Position numbers and translations under genes: made by a program. The notes under the pieces were generated by a model. That model did no database searches and was not told where the DNA came from. It was given only the letters and a program-made list of their open reading frames with translations. From Mesorhizobium sp. dw_380 (GTDB lineage: Bacteria; Pseudomonadota; Alphaproteobacteria; Rhizobiales; Rhizobiaceae): 64,000 bases of DNA. Positions 18,223 through 28,271 of the stretch are shown here, piece after piece. The DNA lies in NCBI RefSeq assembly GCF_018588885.1, contig NZ_JAFFIW010000029.1, forward strand, positions 1-64,000, in the 5' to 3' direction. How positions within the stretch are numbered: position 1 is the first letter of the stretch; the number at the start of each line of letters is the position of its first letter.

Positions 18223-20883
18223 ATGCGTTCAGGGGCTTCAGCACCGCTCGCGCTGGCCGATACGGGGCACGGCATCCAGGCTTTCGCGCGGCGCCAGGCC
18301 GGCCGCCTCGTCGGTGCCGGCCTGTTCCTGGCGGTCGCCTTCGGGGTAGCCAGCCTCGCCACCTGGAACGTCGCCGATCCAAGCTTCTCGCATGCCACGA
18401 ACAACATCGTCACCAACGCCATGGGCTATGCCGGCGCCGTGTTCTCCGACCTGGCCACGCAGTTCTTCGGCCTCGCCGCCGTTGCCGCGCTGGTTCCGGC
18501 CGTGATCTGGGGCTATTTGCTGTTTTCGGCGCGCGGAGTCGACAGGCTGCCCAAGCGCGGCCTGTTCTGGTTCGGTTTCGCGCTGCTCGCCGCCGCGATC
18601 GCCGGCTGCATCGTTCCGCCCAAGACCTGGCCGCTGCCCACCGGCCTCGGCGGCGTGTTCGGCGACATGGTGCTCAAGATTCCCGGCCTCCTCATCGGTG
18701 GCTATCCGACCGGGCTGATCGCCAGCGTGCTCGCAATATTGCTGGCCGGTCCGGCGCTCTGGCTGTTCGCCTATGGTTCGGCGCTGATCGGCCGCAAGAA
18801 CGGCTTTGCCGTCATGGAAGAACCGACGGCCGCGGACCCGCGCGAGGACGATCTTCTGTTCGACAATGACGAGGACGAGGGCGACGAGGGCATATTGGCG
18901 CTCGGCGCCATCACCCATTGGTGGCTCTCGTTGCGCGCGTGGATGCATCGGCGCGCCGTGCGCCGCCAGCAGGAACGGGACGAGTACGAGCAGGAGGTGG
19001 AGCCGCGCGCCAGCGCCTGGCGCCGCGCCGCCGAACGGGTCGAATCGGCCGAGTTCGCTGAATCGCGCATGAGCCATGACGGCCGCGCCCGCGTCGAGCC
19101 GGAATTCTTCGCGGCCATGGTCAATGATCGCAGCGTTTCCGTCGATCCGGATGATGACGATGTCTTCGCCCGTGACGACGAGGACATGGATTTCGACGAG
19201 GAGCCCGTCCGGCGCCGGACGGCCTCCACCGCCAAGGTGCAGCAGTTCCGTTCCGATGCCGCCACCCGCGTCGAGGCGCCGGCGGCGCGCCCCGTGCCGG
19301 GCGCGCGCGTCCAGCGCGAGGCACAGACCTCGCTGATCGGTTCGGACAAGTTCGAAATGCCGTCGCTGCATTTCCTGTCCGAGCCGAAGAACGTGGCGCG
19401 CGACCCGAGCCTGTCGAAGGACGCGCTGGAACAGAATGCGCGGCTGCTCGAAGGCGTGCTGGAGGATTTCGGCGTCAAGGGCGAGATCATCGCCGTACGC
19501 CCGGGTCCGGTGGTCACCCTCTATGAGCTCGAACCGGCGCCGGGCATCAAATCCTCGCGTGTCATCGGCCTGTCCGACGACATCGCCCGCTCGATGAGCG
19601 CGATCGCCTGCCGCGTCGCCGTGGTGCCGGGCCGCAACGCCATCGGCATCGAACTGCCGAACGCCAAGCGCGAGACGGTGTATCTCAGGGAAATCATGGC
19701 CAGCCGCGATTTCGAGACCACCAAGGCCAAGCTGGCGCTGGCGCTGGGCAAGACCATCAATGGCGAGGCTGTCATCGTCGACATCGCCAAGATGCCGCAC
19801 GTGCTGGTGGCCGGCACCACCGGCTCGGGCAAGTCGGTCGCCATCAACACCATGATCCTGTCGCTGCTCTATAGGCTCACGCCGCAGGAATGCCGGCTGA
19901 TCATGATCGATCCGAAGATGCTGGAACTCTCGGTCTATGACGGCATCCCGCATCTTTTGACGCCCGTCGTCACCGATCCGAAGAAGGCGGTGGTGGCGCT
20001 GAAATGGACCGTGCGCGAGATGGAGGACCGCTACCGCAAGATGTCGAAGGTCGGCGTGCGCAACATCGACGGTTTCAACGCACGCGTCCAACAGGCCGAG
20101 AAAAAGGGCGAAAAAATCTCGCGTACCGTGCAGACCGGCTTCGACCGCCAGACCGGCGAGGCGATCTACGAGACCGAGGATCTCGATCTTGAGCCGATGC
20201 CCTATATCGTCGTCATCATCGACGAAATGGCCGACCTGATGATGGTCGCCGGCAAGGACATCGAAGGTGCCGTGCAGCGCCTGGCGCAGATGGCGCGTGC
20301 CGCCGGCATCCATGTCATCATGGCGACGCAGCGACCTTCGGTCGACGTCATCACCGGCACCATCAAAGCCAATTTCCCGACCCGCATCTCCTTCCAGGTC
20401 ACATCCAAGATCGACAGCCGCACCATCCTGGGCGAGCAGGGCGCCGAGCAGCTGCTCGGCATGGGCGACATGCTCTACATGGCCGGCGGCGGCCGCATCC
20501 AGCGCGTGCACGGCCCGTTCGTCTCCGACGATGAGGTCGAGAAGATCGTCGGGCACCTGAAGCTGCAGGGCGTGCCCGAATATCTCGACGCCATCACCGA
20601 GGATGACGACGAGGACGATGACGAACCGTCCGGCAAGGGCGGCTCCGGTGGTGGCGGTAGTGGCGGCAATTTTGAGGATTCCGACGATCCCTACGACCAG
20701 GCGGTGGCCGTGGTGCTGCGCGACGGCAAGGCGTCGACCAGCTACATCCAGCGCCGTCTCGGCATCGGCTACAACCGCGCCGCCTCGATCATCGAGAAGA
20801 TGGAAAAGGAAGGCATTGTCGGCCCGGCCAACCACGCGGGAAAGCGCGAGATCCTGGTGCCAACCGAAGACGACAAGTTCTGA
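18223..20883 (+). CDS. ftsK: DNA translocase FtsK
   Basis: An 886-residue septal DNA pump that clears and aligns chromosome termini at division. The N-terminal ~190 residues hold four membrane helices; an acidic, charged linker covers ~200-380; the motor follows with Walker [11 protein letters not shown] (about residue 530) and Walker [35 protein letters not shown] is the family sensor block. A C-terminal winged-helix gamma domain ([23 protein letters not shown]) recognises KOPS-type sites. The ATG at 18223 follows GGGGAAGAG. A CtrA-like box lies upstream. The length is normal for an alphaproteobacterial FtsK. Confidence 0.96.
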   Translation: MRSGASAPLALADTGHGIQAFARRQAGRLVGAGLFLAVAFGVASLATWNVADPSFSHATNNIVTNAMGYAGAVFSDLATQFFGLAAVAALVPAVIWGYLLFSARGVDRLPKRGLFWFGFALLAAAIAGCIVPPKTWPLPTGLGGVFGDMVLKIPGLLIGGYPTGLIASVLAILLAGPALWLFAYGSALIGRKNGFAVMEEPTAADPREDDLLFDNDEDEGDEGILALGAITHWWLSLRAWMHRRAVRRQQERDEYEQEVEPRASAWRRAAERVESAEFAESRMSHDGRARVEPEFFAAMVNDRSVSVDPDDDDVFARDDEDMDFDEEPVRRRTASTAKVQQFRSDAATRVEAPAARPVPGARVQREAQTSLIGSDKFEMPSLHFLSEPKNVARDPSLSKDALEQNARLLEGVLEDFGVKGEIIAVRPGPVVTLYELEPAPGIKSSRVIGLSDDIARSMSAIACRVAVVPGRNAIGIELPNAKRETVYLREIMASRDFETTKAKLALALGKTINGEAVIVDIAKMPHVLVAGTTGSGKSVAINTMILSLLYRLTPQECRLIMIDPKMLELSVYDGIPHLLTPVVTDPKKAVVALKWTVREMEDRYRKMSKVGVRNIDGFNARVQQAEKKGEKISRTVQTGFDRQTGEAIYETEDLDLEPMPYIVVIIDEMADLMMVAGKDIEGAVQRLAQMARAAGIHVIMATQRPSVDVITGTIKANFPTRISFQVTSKIDSRTILGEQGAEQLLGMGDMLYMAGGGRIQRVHGPFVSDDEVEKIVGHLKLQGVPEYLDAITEDDDEDDDEPSGKGGSGGGGSGGNFEDSDDPYDQAVAVVLRDGKASTSYIQRRLGIGYNRAASIIEKMEKEGIVGPANHAGKREILVPTEDDKF

Positions 20884-20995
20884 CGGCTCACGGCAACCTT
20901 GAACCGTCCGGCGCGTTGAAGCGACACCGCGCCACTCAGCCGCCAAACTTCAGCCCAACTGGGGGTCCAGGACAGCCACAGGTATAGGAATCACC

Positions 20996-21691
20996 ATGCG
21001 AGTGACCGACATGAAAAACGATCTTTCCGCGCTCAGCGGTTTTACGCCCACCCGCCGCCAGCTGCTTGGCCTCGGCCTTGTGGTTGCGGGTGCCGCCGCC
21101 ATCAATGTGGCGCCCGGATTCGAGTTGCTGGCCTCGGCGCAGGCGGCCGTGCCGGCGGCCGCGCAGAAGATCGCCGACCATTTCTCCGCGGTCAAATCGA
21201 TGAGCGGCGAATTCGTCCAGTTCGGCCCCAAGGGCGAGCAGACCGGCGGCAAGTTCTTCCTGGAACGGCCGGGCAAGATCCGCTTCAACTATGACGGGGC
21301 ATCGAATTTCAAGGTGATTTCGGACGGCAAGTCGGTGGTCATCCTCAACAAGAAAATGAACACGTCCGATCTCTATCCGCTGTCGAAGACACCGCTGAAA
21401 TTGCTGCTCGATGATCGCATCGATCTCTCCGGCGACCGCGTCAAGAGCGTCAAGGAAGAGGACGATCTCACCACCATCCAGCTCGCCGACAAATCGGTGT
21501 TCGGCAATGCGCGGATCACCATGATGTTCGATCCGAAAACCTATGATCTGCGCCAGTGGACGATCACCGACGCGCAAGGCAAGGACACCACGGTGATGAT
21601 CTTCAACACCAAGGAAGGCGTCAGCTTCGCGCCAGACACCTTTGCCATCGATTATACGGCCAACCGCGAGCTGAACACGAAGACAAGATAG
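20996..21691 (+). CDS. lolA: outer-membrane lipoprotein carrier protein LolA
   Basis: A 231-residue periplasmic chaperone that carries lipoproteins to the outer membrane. The mature domain shows the LolA pattern: AAQKIADHFSAVKSMSGEFV, FFLERPGKIRFNYD, VISDGKSVVILNKK and a late QWTITDAQGKDTTVMIFN. The N-terminus is unusual: TRRQLLGLGLVVAGAAAIN looks like a twin-arginine signal, so export may be by Tat. AGGA precedes the ATG at 20996; ATG 21011 is an alternative. It follows ftsK by about 110 bases. Confidence 0.88.
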   Translation: MRVTDMKNDLSALSGFTPTRRQLLGLGLVVAGAAAINVAPGFELLASAQAAVPAAAQKIADHFSAVKSMSGEFVQFGPKGEQTGGKFFLERPGKIRFNYDGASNFKVISDGKSVVILNKKMNTSDLYPLSKTPLKLLLDDRIDLSGDRVKSVKEEDDLTTIQLADKSVFGNARITMMFDPKTYDLRQWTITDAQGKDTTVMIFNTKEGVSFAPDTFAIDYTANRELNTKTR

Positions 21692-22033
21692 TTTCCGTCG
21701 CTGCGGCAAGTTTTCGGGCGCTGGCGCTGCCCCTCATCTGGCTGCCGCCATCTTCTCCCCGTGAACGGGGAGAAGGACGCCGGCATAGACGATTTCGCCA
21801 ATTGCAAGTGTTGGAAGAAGGCGCCGCGGTCCGGCCAGCTTCTTTCTCCCCGTTTACGGGGAGAAATGCCCGGCAGGGCAATGAGGGGCAGCGCCGAGAT
21901 CAATAATTGGCACCTGGCTTGTCTTTGCGGCGCGCGGCTGGCAGTTTCCGGACCGACTTCTTTCAAAAAAGGCGTCATCACCTGTTCGAGCCACCCGGCG
22001 GTGGCGGGTTTTGCGCGGTCCCGGAATCTTTGC
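21692..22033. other. lolA-xthA intergenic region
   Basis: 342 bases filled mainly by the paired repeats at 21726-21899. The rest (21900-22033) is a short plain stretch in which no terminator or promoter was convincing. Confidence 0.6.
21726..21899. repeat. inverted pair of RIME-like palindromic repeats
   Basis: A reverse copy (21726-21776: GCTGCCCCTCATCTGGCTGCC, then TCTCCCCGTGAACGGGGAGA) and a forward copy (21841-21899: TCTCCCCGTTTACGGGGAGA, then TGAGGGGCAGCGCC) flank a ~64-base spacer. Same family as the copy at 1-69. Confidence 0.8.
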
Positions 22034-22840
22034 ATGCCCTTTTCCATCGCTACCTGGAACATCAATTCCGTTCGCCTGCGCATGCCGATCGTCGAGCGCC
22101 TGCTTCTGGAGCATGCGCCCGACGTGCTTTGCCTGCAGGAAACCAAGGTTCCCGACGAGCTGTTTCCGGAGAAGGCGTTCCGCAAGCTCGGCTACGGGCA
22201 CATCGCCTTCTATGGCCAGAAGGGCTATCACGGCGTGGCGACCGTGGCGCGACGGCCGATCGCGGTGGTCGAGAAGCGCCGCTTCTGCGAGATCGAGGAC
22301 AGCCGGCATTTGTCGGTGACGGTACGGGCCGGCGGCAAGACGATCCTGCTGCATAATTTCTACGTTCCGGCGGGCGGCGACGAACCGGATCCCGAGATCA
22401 ACAAGAAGTTCAAGCACAAGCTCGATTTCGTCGCCGAGATGAACGCCATCCGCGCCGAGCACAGCGAAGTATCGGCCTCGGTGCTGGTCGGCGACCTCAA
22501 CATCGCGCCGCTAGAGCACGATGTCTGGTCGCACAAGCAATTGCTCAACGTGGTCAGCCACACGCCGGTCGAGACCGAGAATTTCGAGGCGATGCGGCTC
22601 GCCGGCGATTGGGTGGACCTGATGCGGCTCAACGTGCCGCTCGAACAGAAGCTCTACACCTGGTGGAGTTATCGCGCTCAGGATTGGGAGCTTTCCAATC
22701 GCGGCCGGCGGCTTGACCATGTCTGGTCGTCGCCAAACCTGGTGCCCGATTTCGCCGGCTACGAAATCCTGAGGGCGGCGCGCGGCTGGGAACGGCCGTC
22801 GGACCATGTGCCCGTCATCGCACGGTTCGATCTGGATTAG
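22034..22840 (+). CDS. xthA: exodeoxyribonuclease III
   Basis: A 268-residue AP endonuclease / 3'-5' exonuclease for base-excision repair, of the Mg-dependent EEP fold. MPFSIATWNINSVRLR carries the family Asn, CLQETKVP the metal Glu (E36), GDLNIAP the Asp/Asn pair and SDHVPVIA the catalytic His. The ATG at 22034 is chosen because MPFSIATWNINS is the family start; the upstream open frame reads through the repeat. Length is typical. It is convergent with the cyclic-nucleotide-binding gene. Confidence 0.95.
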   Translation: MPFSIATWNINSVRLRMPIVERLLLEHAPDVLCLQETKVPDELFPEKAFRKLGYGHIAFYGQKGYHGVATVARRPIAVVEKRRFCEIEDSRHLSVTVRAGGKTILLHNFYVPAGGDEPDPEINKKFKHKLDFVAEMNAIRAEHSEVSASVLVGDLNIAPLEHDVWSHKQLLNVVSHTPVETENFEAMRLAGDWVDLMRLNVPLEQKLYTWWSYRAQDWELSNRGRRLDHVWSSPNLVPDFAGYEILRAARGWERPSDHVPVIARFDLD

Positions 22841-22932
22841 AATCTGAAAGGTGGAGGTCCGACGACTGGAAGCTGCTATGCCGCGATCCGTCCCGCCAGC
22901 ATCGAAAAGGTCTGCACCGAGCGGTAATGCAC

Positions 22933-23388
22933 TCACTCCGAAAAGCGTGGCGCGAGTTCCTCGATGCGGCGGATCAGGGCCTGGAATTCCTCCGAGATGC
23001 GCTGGTGGAGTTTCACCGCCACTTCTGGATATTCCTCCAGGATGCGGCGGAACATCTTGCGGCTGAGCCGGATCACTTCCGAATCGATTTCGGCCGACGC
23101 GCTGGTCAGCCGGTTGGTGTCGGCGATCAACGCCAGTTCGCTGAGCATGGTGCCGGGGCCAGCCTCGCCGATCGGGATGCGGTCGCCGTTTTGTTCGCGA
23201 TAGAGCACGATGAGCCCGCTGACGACGACATAGGCCGAGTCAGCCATGTCGTCCTCGCGATAGAGCTTGTGGTTGGCCTGCAAAAAGGTGGTCTCGGCGC
23301 CGAAGGCGAGCAGGCGCAACTGTTCCTGGGTGAAGCCTTCGAAAAGCCTCACGCCTGACAGGATGCGGATATCGTCATCCAGCGCCAT
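22933..23388 (-). CDS. cyclic nucleotide-binding domain protein without HTH
   Basis: A 151-residue single cNMP-binding (Crp-type) domain: LFEGFTQEQLRLLAFGAE, the YVVVSGLIVLYRE beta roll, and the phosphate-binding-cassette-like GTMLSELALIADTNRLTSASA. The family Arg of the cassette is present (NRLTS). The C-terminus is a helix; there is no DNA-binding domain, so it is not a CRP regulator by itself. Ligand unknown. It follows the CenR-like gene on the same strand, 123 bases apart, and may act in the same circuit. Confidence 0.87.
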   Translation of the reverse strand: MALDDDIRILSGVRLFEGFTQEQLRLLAFGAETTFLQANHKLYREDDMADSAYVVVSGLIVLYREQNGDRIPIGEAGPGTMLSELALIADTNRLTSASAEIDSEVIRLSRKMFRRILEEYPEVAVKLHQRISEEFQALIRRIEELAPRFSE

Positions 23389-23511
23389 CTCTAGCTGCGT
23401 CCCCGAACGGTCAGTCCAATCCCTCCCTCTGCGATACGATCCAGAATCTCCTCCAACCGGATCGTACCCGAAAGCGGCCCCGCCCAGACCGCTTACTGAA
23501 CAATGAAATGT

Positions 23512-24195
23512 TTAAGGAACCAGCTTGTAGCCGCCGCTTTCTGTCACAAGAATTTCCGCATTGGAAGGATCACGCTCGATCTTCTGGCGCAGCCGGTAGA
23601 CGTGGGTTTCCAGCGTGTGCGTGGTGACGCCTGAATTGTAGCCCCAGACCTCCTCGAGCAGCACGTCGCGCGTCACCACCTTCTGGTCGGCGCGATAGAG
23701 ATATTTGATGATCGAGGCTTCCTTCTCCGTCAGCCGCACCTTGCCGCCGCGCGGGTCGATGAGCAGCTTCTGGCTGGGCTTGAAGGTGTAGGGGCCGACC
23801 GAGAAGGTGGCGTCCTCACTCTGCTCGTGCTGGCGCAACTGGGCGCGGATGCGCGCCAACAGCACCGCGAAGCGGAACGGCTTCGTCACATAGTCGTTGG
23901 CGCCGGCCTCGAGACCCAGAATCGTGTCCGAATCGGTGTCGTGGCCGGTCAGCATGATGATGGGCGCCTTGTAGCCGCCCTTGCGCAGGATCTTGACGGC
24001 CTCGCGGCCATCCATGTCGGGCAGGCCGACATCCATGATGAGCAGGTCGATGAGGCCACCACGTGCCGTGGCGACGCCTTTTGCCGCAGTCGATTCCTGC
24101 AGAACGTCGAATTCCTCGTAGAGGGCCAGTTGCTCGACCAGTGTGCCGCGCAGGTCGTCATCGTCATCGACGATCAGGATGGTGCGTGAAGTCAT
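23512..24195 (-). CDS. cenR: OmpR/PhoB-family response regulator, CenR-like
   Basis: A 227-residue two-domain regulator. Receiver: acidic pocket DDDDD near residue 10, phospho-acceptor D55 (LLIMDVGLPDMDG), Thr in MLTGHD and Lys in YVTKPF. C-terminal winged helix: LTEKEASIIKYLYR, VTRDVLLEEVWGYNSGVTTH and TLETHVYRLRQKIE. The last block and the ending ILVTESGGYKLVP look like alphaproteobacterial CenR, an essential envelope regulator; the symbol is therefore probable but not proven. No histidine kinase is adjacent, as is common for CenR. Confidence 0.8.
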   Translation of the reverse strand: MTSRTILIVDDDDDLRGTLVEQLALYEEFDVLQESTAAKGVATARGGLIDLLIMDVGLPDMDGREAVKILRKGGYKAPIIMLTGHDTDSDTILGLEAGANDYVTKPFRFAVLLARIRAQLRQHEQSEDATFSVGPYTFKPSQKLLIDPRGGKVRLTEKEASIIKYLYRADQKVVTRDVLLEEVWGYNSGVTTHTLETHVYRLRQKIERDPSNAEILVTESGGYKLVP

Positions 24196-24279
24196 GGATC
24201 AATCCGTTGTTTTAAAAAGTGAATTCAGTTGACCGCTGCGTATTTATGCGGAAGCTGGCCGACACAATAGCCGATCACA

Positions 24280-24876
24280 GTGATTTGTTCCGTGGCACGA
24301 TCATACAAGAAAAAACGCGATCGCAATGCAGCCGGCGCAATTTTGCCAAAACGGCTGCGCGTGCTGACCGTGCGGGCAAGGCCGGGCCACCCAAGCCAAG
24401 GCCTGCTGCAGGCCGGGAAAATGGTGTTTGCGTGTGCGCTGGGGCGCGGCGGCATCTCGGCCGGCAAGCGCGAGGGCGACGGCGCGACGCCGCTCGGTCC
24501 GATGCGGATCCTGTCGGGTTATTTCCGCGGAGATCAGTTTGCCGCCGGCCGCGGGACGCGGCTGGCGATGACGCCGATCGGGCCTGATCTGGGCTGGTGC
24601 GAGGTGCCTGACGACCGCAACTATAACAGGCCGGTCAAGATTCCCTATGGCGCCAGCCATGAACGCATGCGGCGCGACGATCGGCTCTATGACGCCTGCC
24701 TGGTGCTCGACTGGAACATCGCGCCACGCCGCAGGGGGCGCGGCAGCGCCATCTTCTTCCACCTGGCGCGTCCGGGTTTCACACCGACGGAAGGCTGCGT
24801 GGCGGTGACCGCGCGCACGATGGCCCGGCTGCTGCCGCTGCTGTCGGATCGGACGGTGATGAGGGTGGTGAGGTAG
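24280..24876 (+). CDS. L,D-transpeptidase (YkuD) family protein
   Basis: A 198-residue YkuD-domain protein. Members crosslink or modify peptidoglycan through a catalytic cysteine. The active motif is in AIFFHLARPGFTPTEGCVAV, with the His and the EGC cysteine. GISAGKREGDGATPLGPMRI is the usual substrate-side loop. There is no obvious signal peptide, so export is unclear. The start is GTG at 24280; GTG 24292 is an alternative. It is divergent from the CenR-like gene, and its 3' end abuts the tandem repeats. Confidence 0.82.
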   Translation: MICSVARSYKKKRDRNAAGAILPKRLRVLTVRARPGHPSQGLLQAGKMVFACALGRGGISAGKREGDGATPLGPMRILSGYFRGDQFAAGRGTRLAMTPIGPDLGWCEVPDDRNYNRPVKIPYGASHERMRRDDRLYDACLVLDWNIAPRRRGRGSAIFFHLARPGFTPTEGCVAVTARTMARLLPLLSDRTVMRVVR

Positions 24877-25245
<369 letters not shown>

Positions 25246-25262
25246 GGCTTTATCCGCTTTCC

Positions 25263-25279
25263 CCGGATATCAAATCCGG
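25263..25279. promoter_or_regulatory. inverted repeat in DUF1127/LysR divergent region
   Basis: CCGGAT-ATCAA-ATCCGG, a perfect 6-bp dyad with a five-base spacer, lies 18 bases upstream of the DUF1127 start. It could be a regulator site, possibly of the adjacent LysR protein, but no classic T-N11-A match was confirmed. Confidence 0.3.
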
Positions 25280-25375
25280 TTTGAAGGTGTTTTGATGCTG
25301 CAATCATGCCGGATTGAAAAATAAACAGGAAACGAGTAGTTCTTTTCAGATCATCAAGTTTTATTTGGAGATCTG

Positions 25376-26308
25376 ATGTCCCGTCTCCTGCCTGGGACGC
25401 GTGCGCTGAGGACCTTCGAGGCGGCGGCGCGCCATCTTAATTTCACCCGCGCCGCCGACGAGCTTGGGCTGACGCCGGCTGCGGTCAGCCACCAGATCAA
25501 GGAAATCGAGGATCAGCTCGACCTGGTGCTGTTCACGCGCACCAGCCGCACCATCAGGCTGACGGAAGCCGGAAACGTGCTGTTCGAGGCCTCGATCGAC
25601 GCGCTCGACCTGCTCAACCGGGCAGTGTCCCGCGCCCGCAAGGTGACGCGCGGCACGACGCTGCTGAAAGTGACGCTCGACGCACAGTTTGCGACAAAAT
25701 GGCTGATGCGGCGCATCGACGATTTCCGCAGTCAGAAACCGGGCATCGAGTTGCGCTTCGACATCACCTATGATGTCAGGGACTTCGAACGCGACGACGT
25801 CGATATCGGCATTCGCTTCGGCGCCGGCAAATATCCGGGGCTTTGCGCGCACCGGCTGTTCGAAAACATCATCATCCCGGTGTGCAGCCCGGCGCTGCTC
25901 GCCTCAGGCCCGCCGCTCAATGAACCGCGCGACCTCTTCCAGCACACGCTCGCGCATATCGAATGGTCGCGGCAAGGCGTCACCTGGCCGAACTGGAGCA
26001 TGTGGATGCAGGCGGCCGGCGTCGACGACTACGACGACAGCCGCACCCTTGTCTTCGGGTCCTCGACCGATGCCACGCAGGCAGCACTCGACGGCAACGC
26101 GGTGGCGCTGGCCGACTTCGCCATGGTGGCCAGCGACCTGTCGCAAGGGCGTCTTGTCCGCCCCTTCGAGCTCGGCATCAAGGTCGCGCCGGAGTTCGCT
26201 TATTTCCTGGTTTATCCGGAAGCCGTGAAGGATGACGCACGCATCGCCGCGTTTCGCGAATGGCTTCTCGAGGAGGCGGCGAAGACGCACGGCACGGACA
26301 AGGCATAG
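25376..26308 (+). CDS. LysR family transcriptional regulator, GcvA-like
   Basis: A 310-residue LysR-type regulator. The N-terminal HTH (FEAAARHLNFTRAADELGLTP then AAVSHQIKEIEDQL) has the GcvA-subfamily form RALRTFEAAARHLNFTRAA. The effector domain spans ~90-300, with FRSQKPGIELRFDITYDVRD and VDIGIRFGAGKYPGLCAHRL. It is divergent from the DUF1127 gene and convergent with the DUF1761 gene. Targets and ligand are unknown; control of the divergent DUF1127 gene is the usual guess. Confidence 0.9.
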   Translation: MSRLLPGTRALRTFEAAARHLNFTRAADELGLTPAAVSHQIKEIEDQLDLVLFTRTSRTIRLTEAGNVLFEASIDALDLLNRAVSRARKVTRGTTLLKVTLDAQFATKWLMRRIDDFRSQKPGIELRFDITYDVRDFERDDVDIGIRFGAGKYPGLCAHRLFENIIIPVCSPALLASGPPLNEPRDLFQHTLAHIEWSRQGVTWPNWSMWMQAAGVDDYDDSRTLVFGSSTDATQAALDGNAVALADFAMVASDLSQGRLVRPFELGIKVAPEFAYFLVYPEAVKDDARIAAFREWLLEEAAKTHGTDKA

Positions 26309-26354
26309 GCGGGCCCGCGCCGAACTCGCCTTTCGCCATCATCAACGCACCGTC

Positions 26355-26771
26355 TCAGCTAGCCGCGGCGCCGAACCAGCCGATCACCGCGCCGACGATC
26401 AGCAAGACACCCAGCCAGTGACCGCCATCGATGAGGGTCAGGTCCCAGCCGAAATTCTCGTAGCGATGGTTGACCGAAAGCGTGGTGGCGATGAAACCCA
26501 GCCAGAGCACGAAGCCGAAGATCACGCCGGCGAGCAATGTCGGCTCACCGCCGGTCATCGCGCCGACCACCAGGGCCATGATGTAGGCCATGAGCAGTTC
26601 GGCGATGAAGCTGATGACAAACGGCAATGGCGATTTCTTCATCGTCGCCGGATCGAGCTTGGCGGCCTTGAGCCACGGCTTGCTCAAGGCCATGTACCAG
26701 GCTGCGCCGAACAGCCAGGCGACGACGGCGGCGGCGATGACCGCCAGCCAATTCACTGCTGAAAAGTCCAT
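26355..26771 (-). CDS. DUF1761 family membrane protein
   Basis: A 138-residue membrane protein with four hydrophobic helices: VNWLAVIAAAVVAWLFGAAWY, FVISFIAELLMAYIMALVVG, LLAGVIFGFVLWLGFIATT and the C-terminal GHWLGVLLIVGAVIGWF. The pattern NWLAVxxAAxxxxxxGxxWY near the start is the DUF1761 signature. Function unknown. It lies 52 bases downstream of the methyltransferase gene on the same strand, so it may belong to that transcript. Confidence 0.85.
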   Translation of the reverse strand: MDFSAVNWLAVIAAAVVAWLFGAAWYMALSKPWLKAAKLDPATMKKSPLPFVISFIAELLMAYIMALVVGAMTGGEPTLLAGVIFGFVLWLGFIATTLSVNHRYENFGWDLTLIDGGHWLGVLLIVGAVIGWFGAAAS

Positions 26772-26823
26772 GAGCTTCCCCCTCCAGATGCAGATTTATG
26801 GAAACGCCTGTTCGGCGATGACG

Positions 26824-27480
26824 TCAAGCAAGTTGCCAGACAGTGGTGCGCTTGATCTCGGCATCCTCGAGTGCCCGCGTCACCGGCACCTCGTAGAGGC
26901 CTAACGGCTCCAGCCCCGATCGCGGCAGATAGGAGCGGCCGGGATCGCCGACCAGGACATCGGCGCCACGCGCCTTGAGCGTCGCGAACCACGGCGTCAG
27001 CCGGTCGGCGAAAGACTTGTCGTAGAAGACGTCGCCGGCCAGGATCACGTCCCAGCCAGCATCGGTGCCGACGCAGTCCGTGCCGAGGAATTCGATCCTG
27101 GTATCATTGACCTCGCTGTTGAGGCGGATCGCGGTGGCGCAGAACGGGTCGATATCGGCGGCGGTTACCGCGGCGGCACCCGCCTTGGCGGCGGCAATGG
27201 CGACGAGGCCGGAACCCGAGGCGAAGTCGAGCACGCGCTTGCCCCGCACCCTGTCGGGATTGTCTATGACATAGCGGGCGAGGCCCTGGCCGCCGGCCCA
27301 GGCAAACGCCCAGAAGGGCGGCGGCAGGCCGATCTCAACAAGTTCGTCCTCGGTCCGCTGCCACAATTCGTGCGCTTCATCGGCGAGGTGCAGAAGAATT
27401 TCCGGCACGTGCGGCGGCGCCATCAGCGCCGTGTTGTCGAGGATGAACTGCCTCGCGCCGTGCGGGGTGAGCGCCGTCAC
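26824..27480 (-). CDS. class I SAM-dependent methyltransferase (ETFB-lysine-methyltransferase-like)
   Basis: A 218-residue Rossmann methyltransferase. Motif I is VLDFASGSGLVAIAAAKAG, followed by AVTAADIDPFCATAIRLNSEVN and the DVILAGDVFYDKSFADRL block, which is typical of the METTL20/nicotinamide-N-methyltransferase-like group that methylates lysines of electron-transfer flavoprotein beta. The substrate is not proven. GTG at 27480 overlaps the stop of the EVE gene (GTGA), which indicates coupled translation; the longer open frame upstream lies inside that gene and is rejected. Confidence 0.85.
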   Translation of the reverse strand: MTALTPHGARQFILDNTALMAPPHVPEILLHLADEAHELWQRTEDELVEIGLPPPFWAFAWAGGQGLARYVIDNPDRVRGKRVLDFASGSGLVAIAAAKAGAAAVTAADIDPFCATAIRLNSEVNDTRIEFLGTDCVGTDAGWDVILAGDVFYDKSFADRLTPWFATLKARGADVLVGDPGRSYLPRSGLEPLGLYEVPVTRALEDAEIKRTTVWQLA

Positions 27481-27902
27481 GGAGCTGGCGTCAGGCCGCC
27501 CATGCGGCAGACTTCCTTCCATTCGGCCGGCGTGACCGGCTGCACGGAAAGCCGGCCGAGCCGCACCAGGGCCATGTCGGCAAGCTTGGGATTGGCCTTG
27601 ACCTCTTCCAGCGTCGGCGGGTTGGGCATGTCCTTGACGGCGCGGATGTCGACGCATTCCCAGCGCGGGTCGTCAGTCGTGCTGTCAGGATGGGCCAGCG
27701 CACAGACCTCGGCGATGCCGACCACGTTCAACCCCTCATTGGAATGGTAGAAGAAGCCGAGATCGCCGATCTGCATCGCCTTCATATTGTTGCGGGCGGC
27801 GTAATTGCGCACGCCGTCCCATTGCGTGCCGGCCTTGCCCTTGGCCTTCAGCGCCTCGAAGGAGAAGACCGAAGGTTCGGATTTGAACAGCCAGTAGTTC
27901 AT
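27477..27902 (-). CDS. EVE domain protein
   Basis: A 141-residue single-domain EVE protein (PUA-like fold) that probably reads modified bases or RNA. MNYWLFKSEPSVFSFEAL, TQWDGVRNYAARNNMKAM, GDLGFFYHSNEG and VVGIAEV are the characteristic blocks. It is complete and of family length, and its stop overlaps the methyltransferase start. The pairing of an EVE reader with a methyltransferase is suggestive, but no evidence links their substrates. Confidence 0.93.
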   Translation of the reverse strand: MNYWLFKSEPSVFSFEALKAKGKAGTQWDGVRNYAARNNMKAMQIGDLGFFYHSNEGLNVVGIAEVCALAHPDSTTDDPRWECVDIRAVKDMPNPPTLEEVKANPKLADMALVRLGRLSVQPVTPAEWKEVCRMGGLTPAP

Positions 27903-27937
27903 GTCTTTGCTCCTCCTTGCGCTCCAGCGAGCAGGAT

Positions 27938-28234
27938 TTAACTAACCGCAGGCTTGTTGAAGGTCCAGTTCCACTGGCGGATTTCAACGCTTTCGAACAG
28001 CCCGGCCTTGGCGTAGGGGTCGGCGGCCGACAAGGCTTGGGCGCCGGCCATATCAGGCGCCTCGACGACCACCAGGCTGCCGTTGGGCTTGCCTTCGGCA
28101 TCAAGGAACGGACCGGCAAAGGCGAGCTTCTTCTCGCCGTTCAATCCTTCGAGAAAGGCGACATGCTCGGGCCGCGTGTCGAGGCGCACCTGCAGCTTTC
28201 CCGGCCTGTCCTTGCAAATCAACGCAAACAGCAT
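27938..28234 (-). CDS. YciI-like protein
   Basis: A 98-residue protein of the YciI family (ferredoxin-like fold). MLFALICKDRPGKLQVRLDT and RPEHVAFLEGL carry the conserved Asp/His residues, and GPFLDAEGKPNGSLVVVEA with ADPYAKAGLFESVEI completes the domain. It lies between gpsA and the EVE gene on the same strand (36 and 37 bases away), so it is likely part of a longer transcript from tsaD onward. Enzymatic role unknown. Confidence 0.9.
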   Translation of the reverse strand: MLFALICKDRPGKLQVRLDTRPEHVAFLEGLNGEKKLAFAGPFLDAEGKPNGSLVVVEAPDMAGAQALSAADPYAKAGLFESVEIRQWNWTFNKPAVS

Positions 28235-28271
28235 GGTCTTTCTCCTGGTCTTAGGGTCGAGGTTGGGGGGA

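Noticed and set aside
18238-20946. Long antisense open frame (902 codons) opposite ftsK
   Set aside because: The frame is open only because of GC-rich codon use in ftsK; its protein is rich in His, Arg, Asp and Gly without any domain, and ftsK is clearly real.
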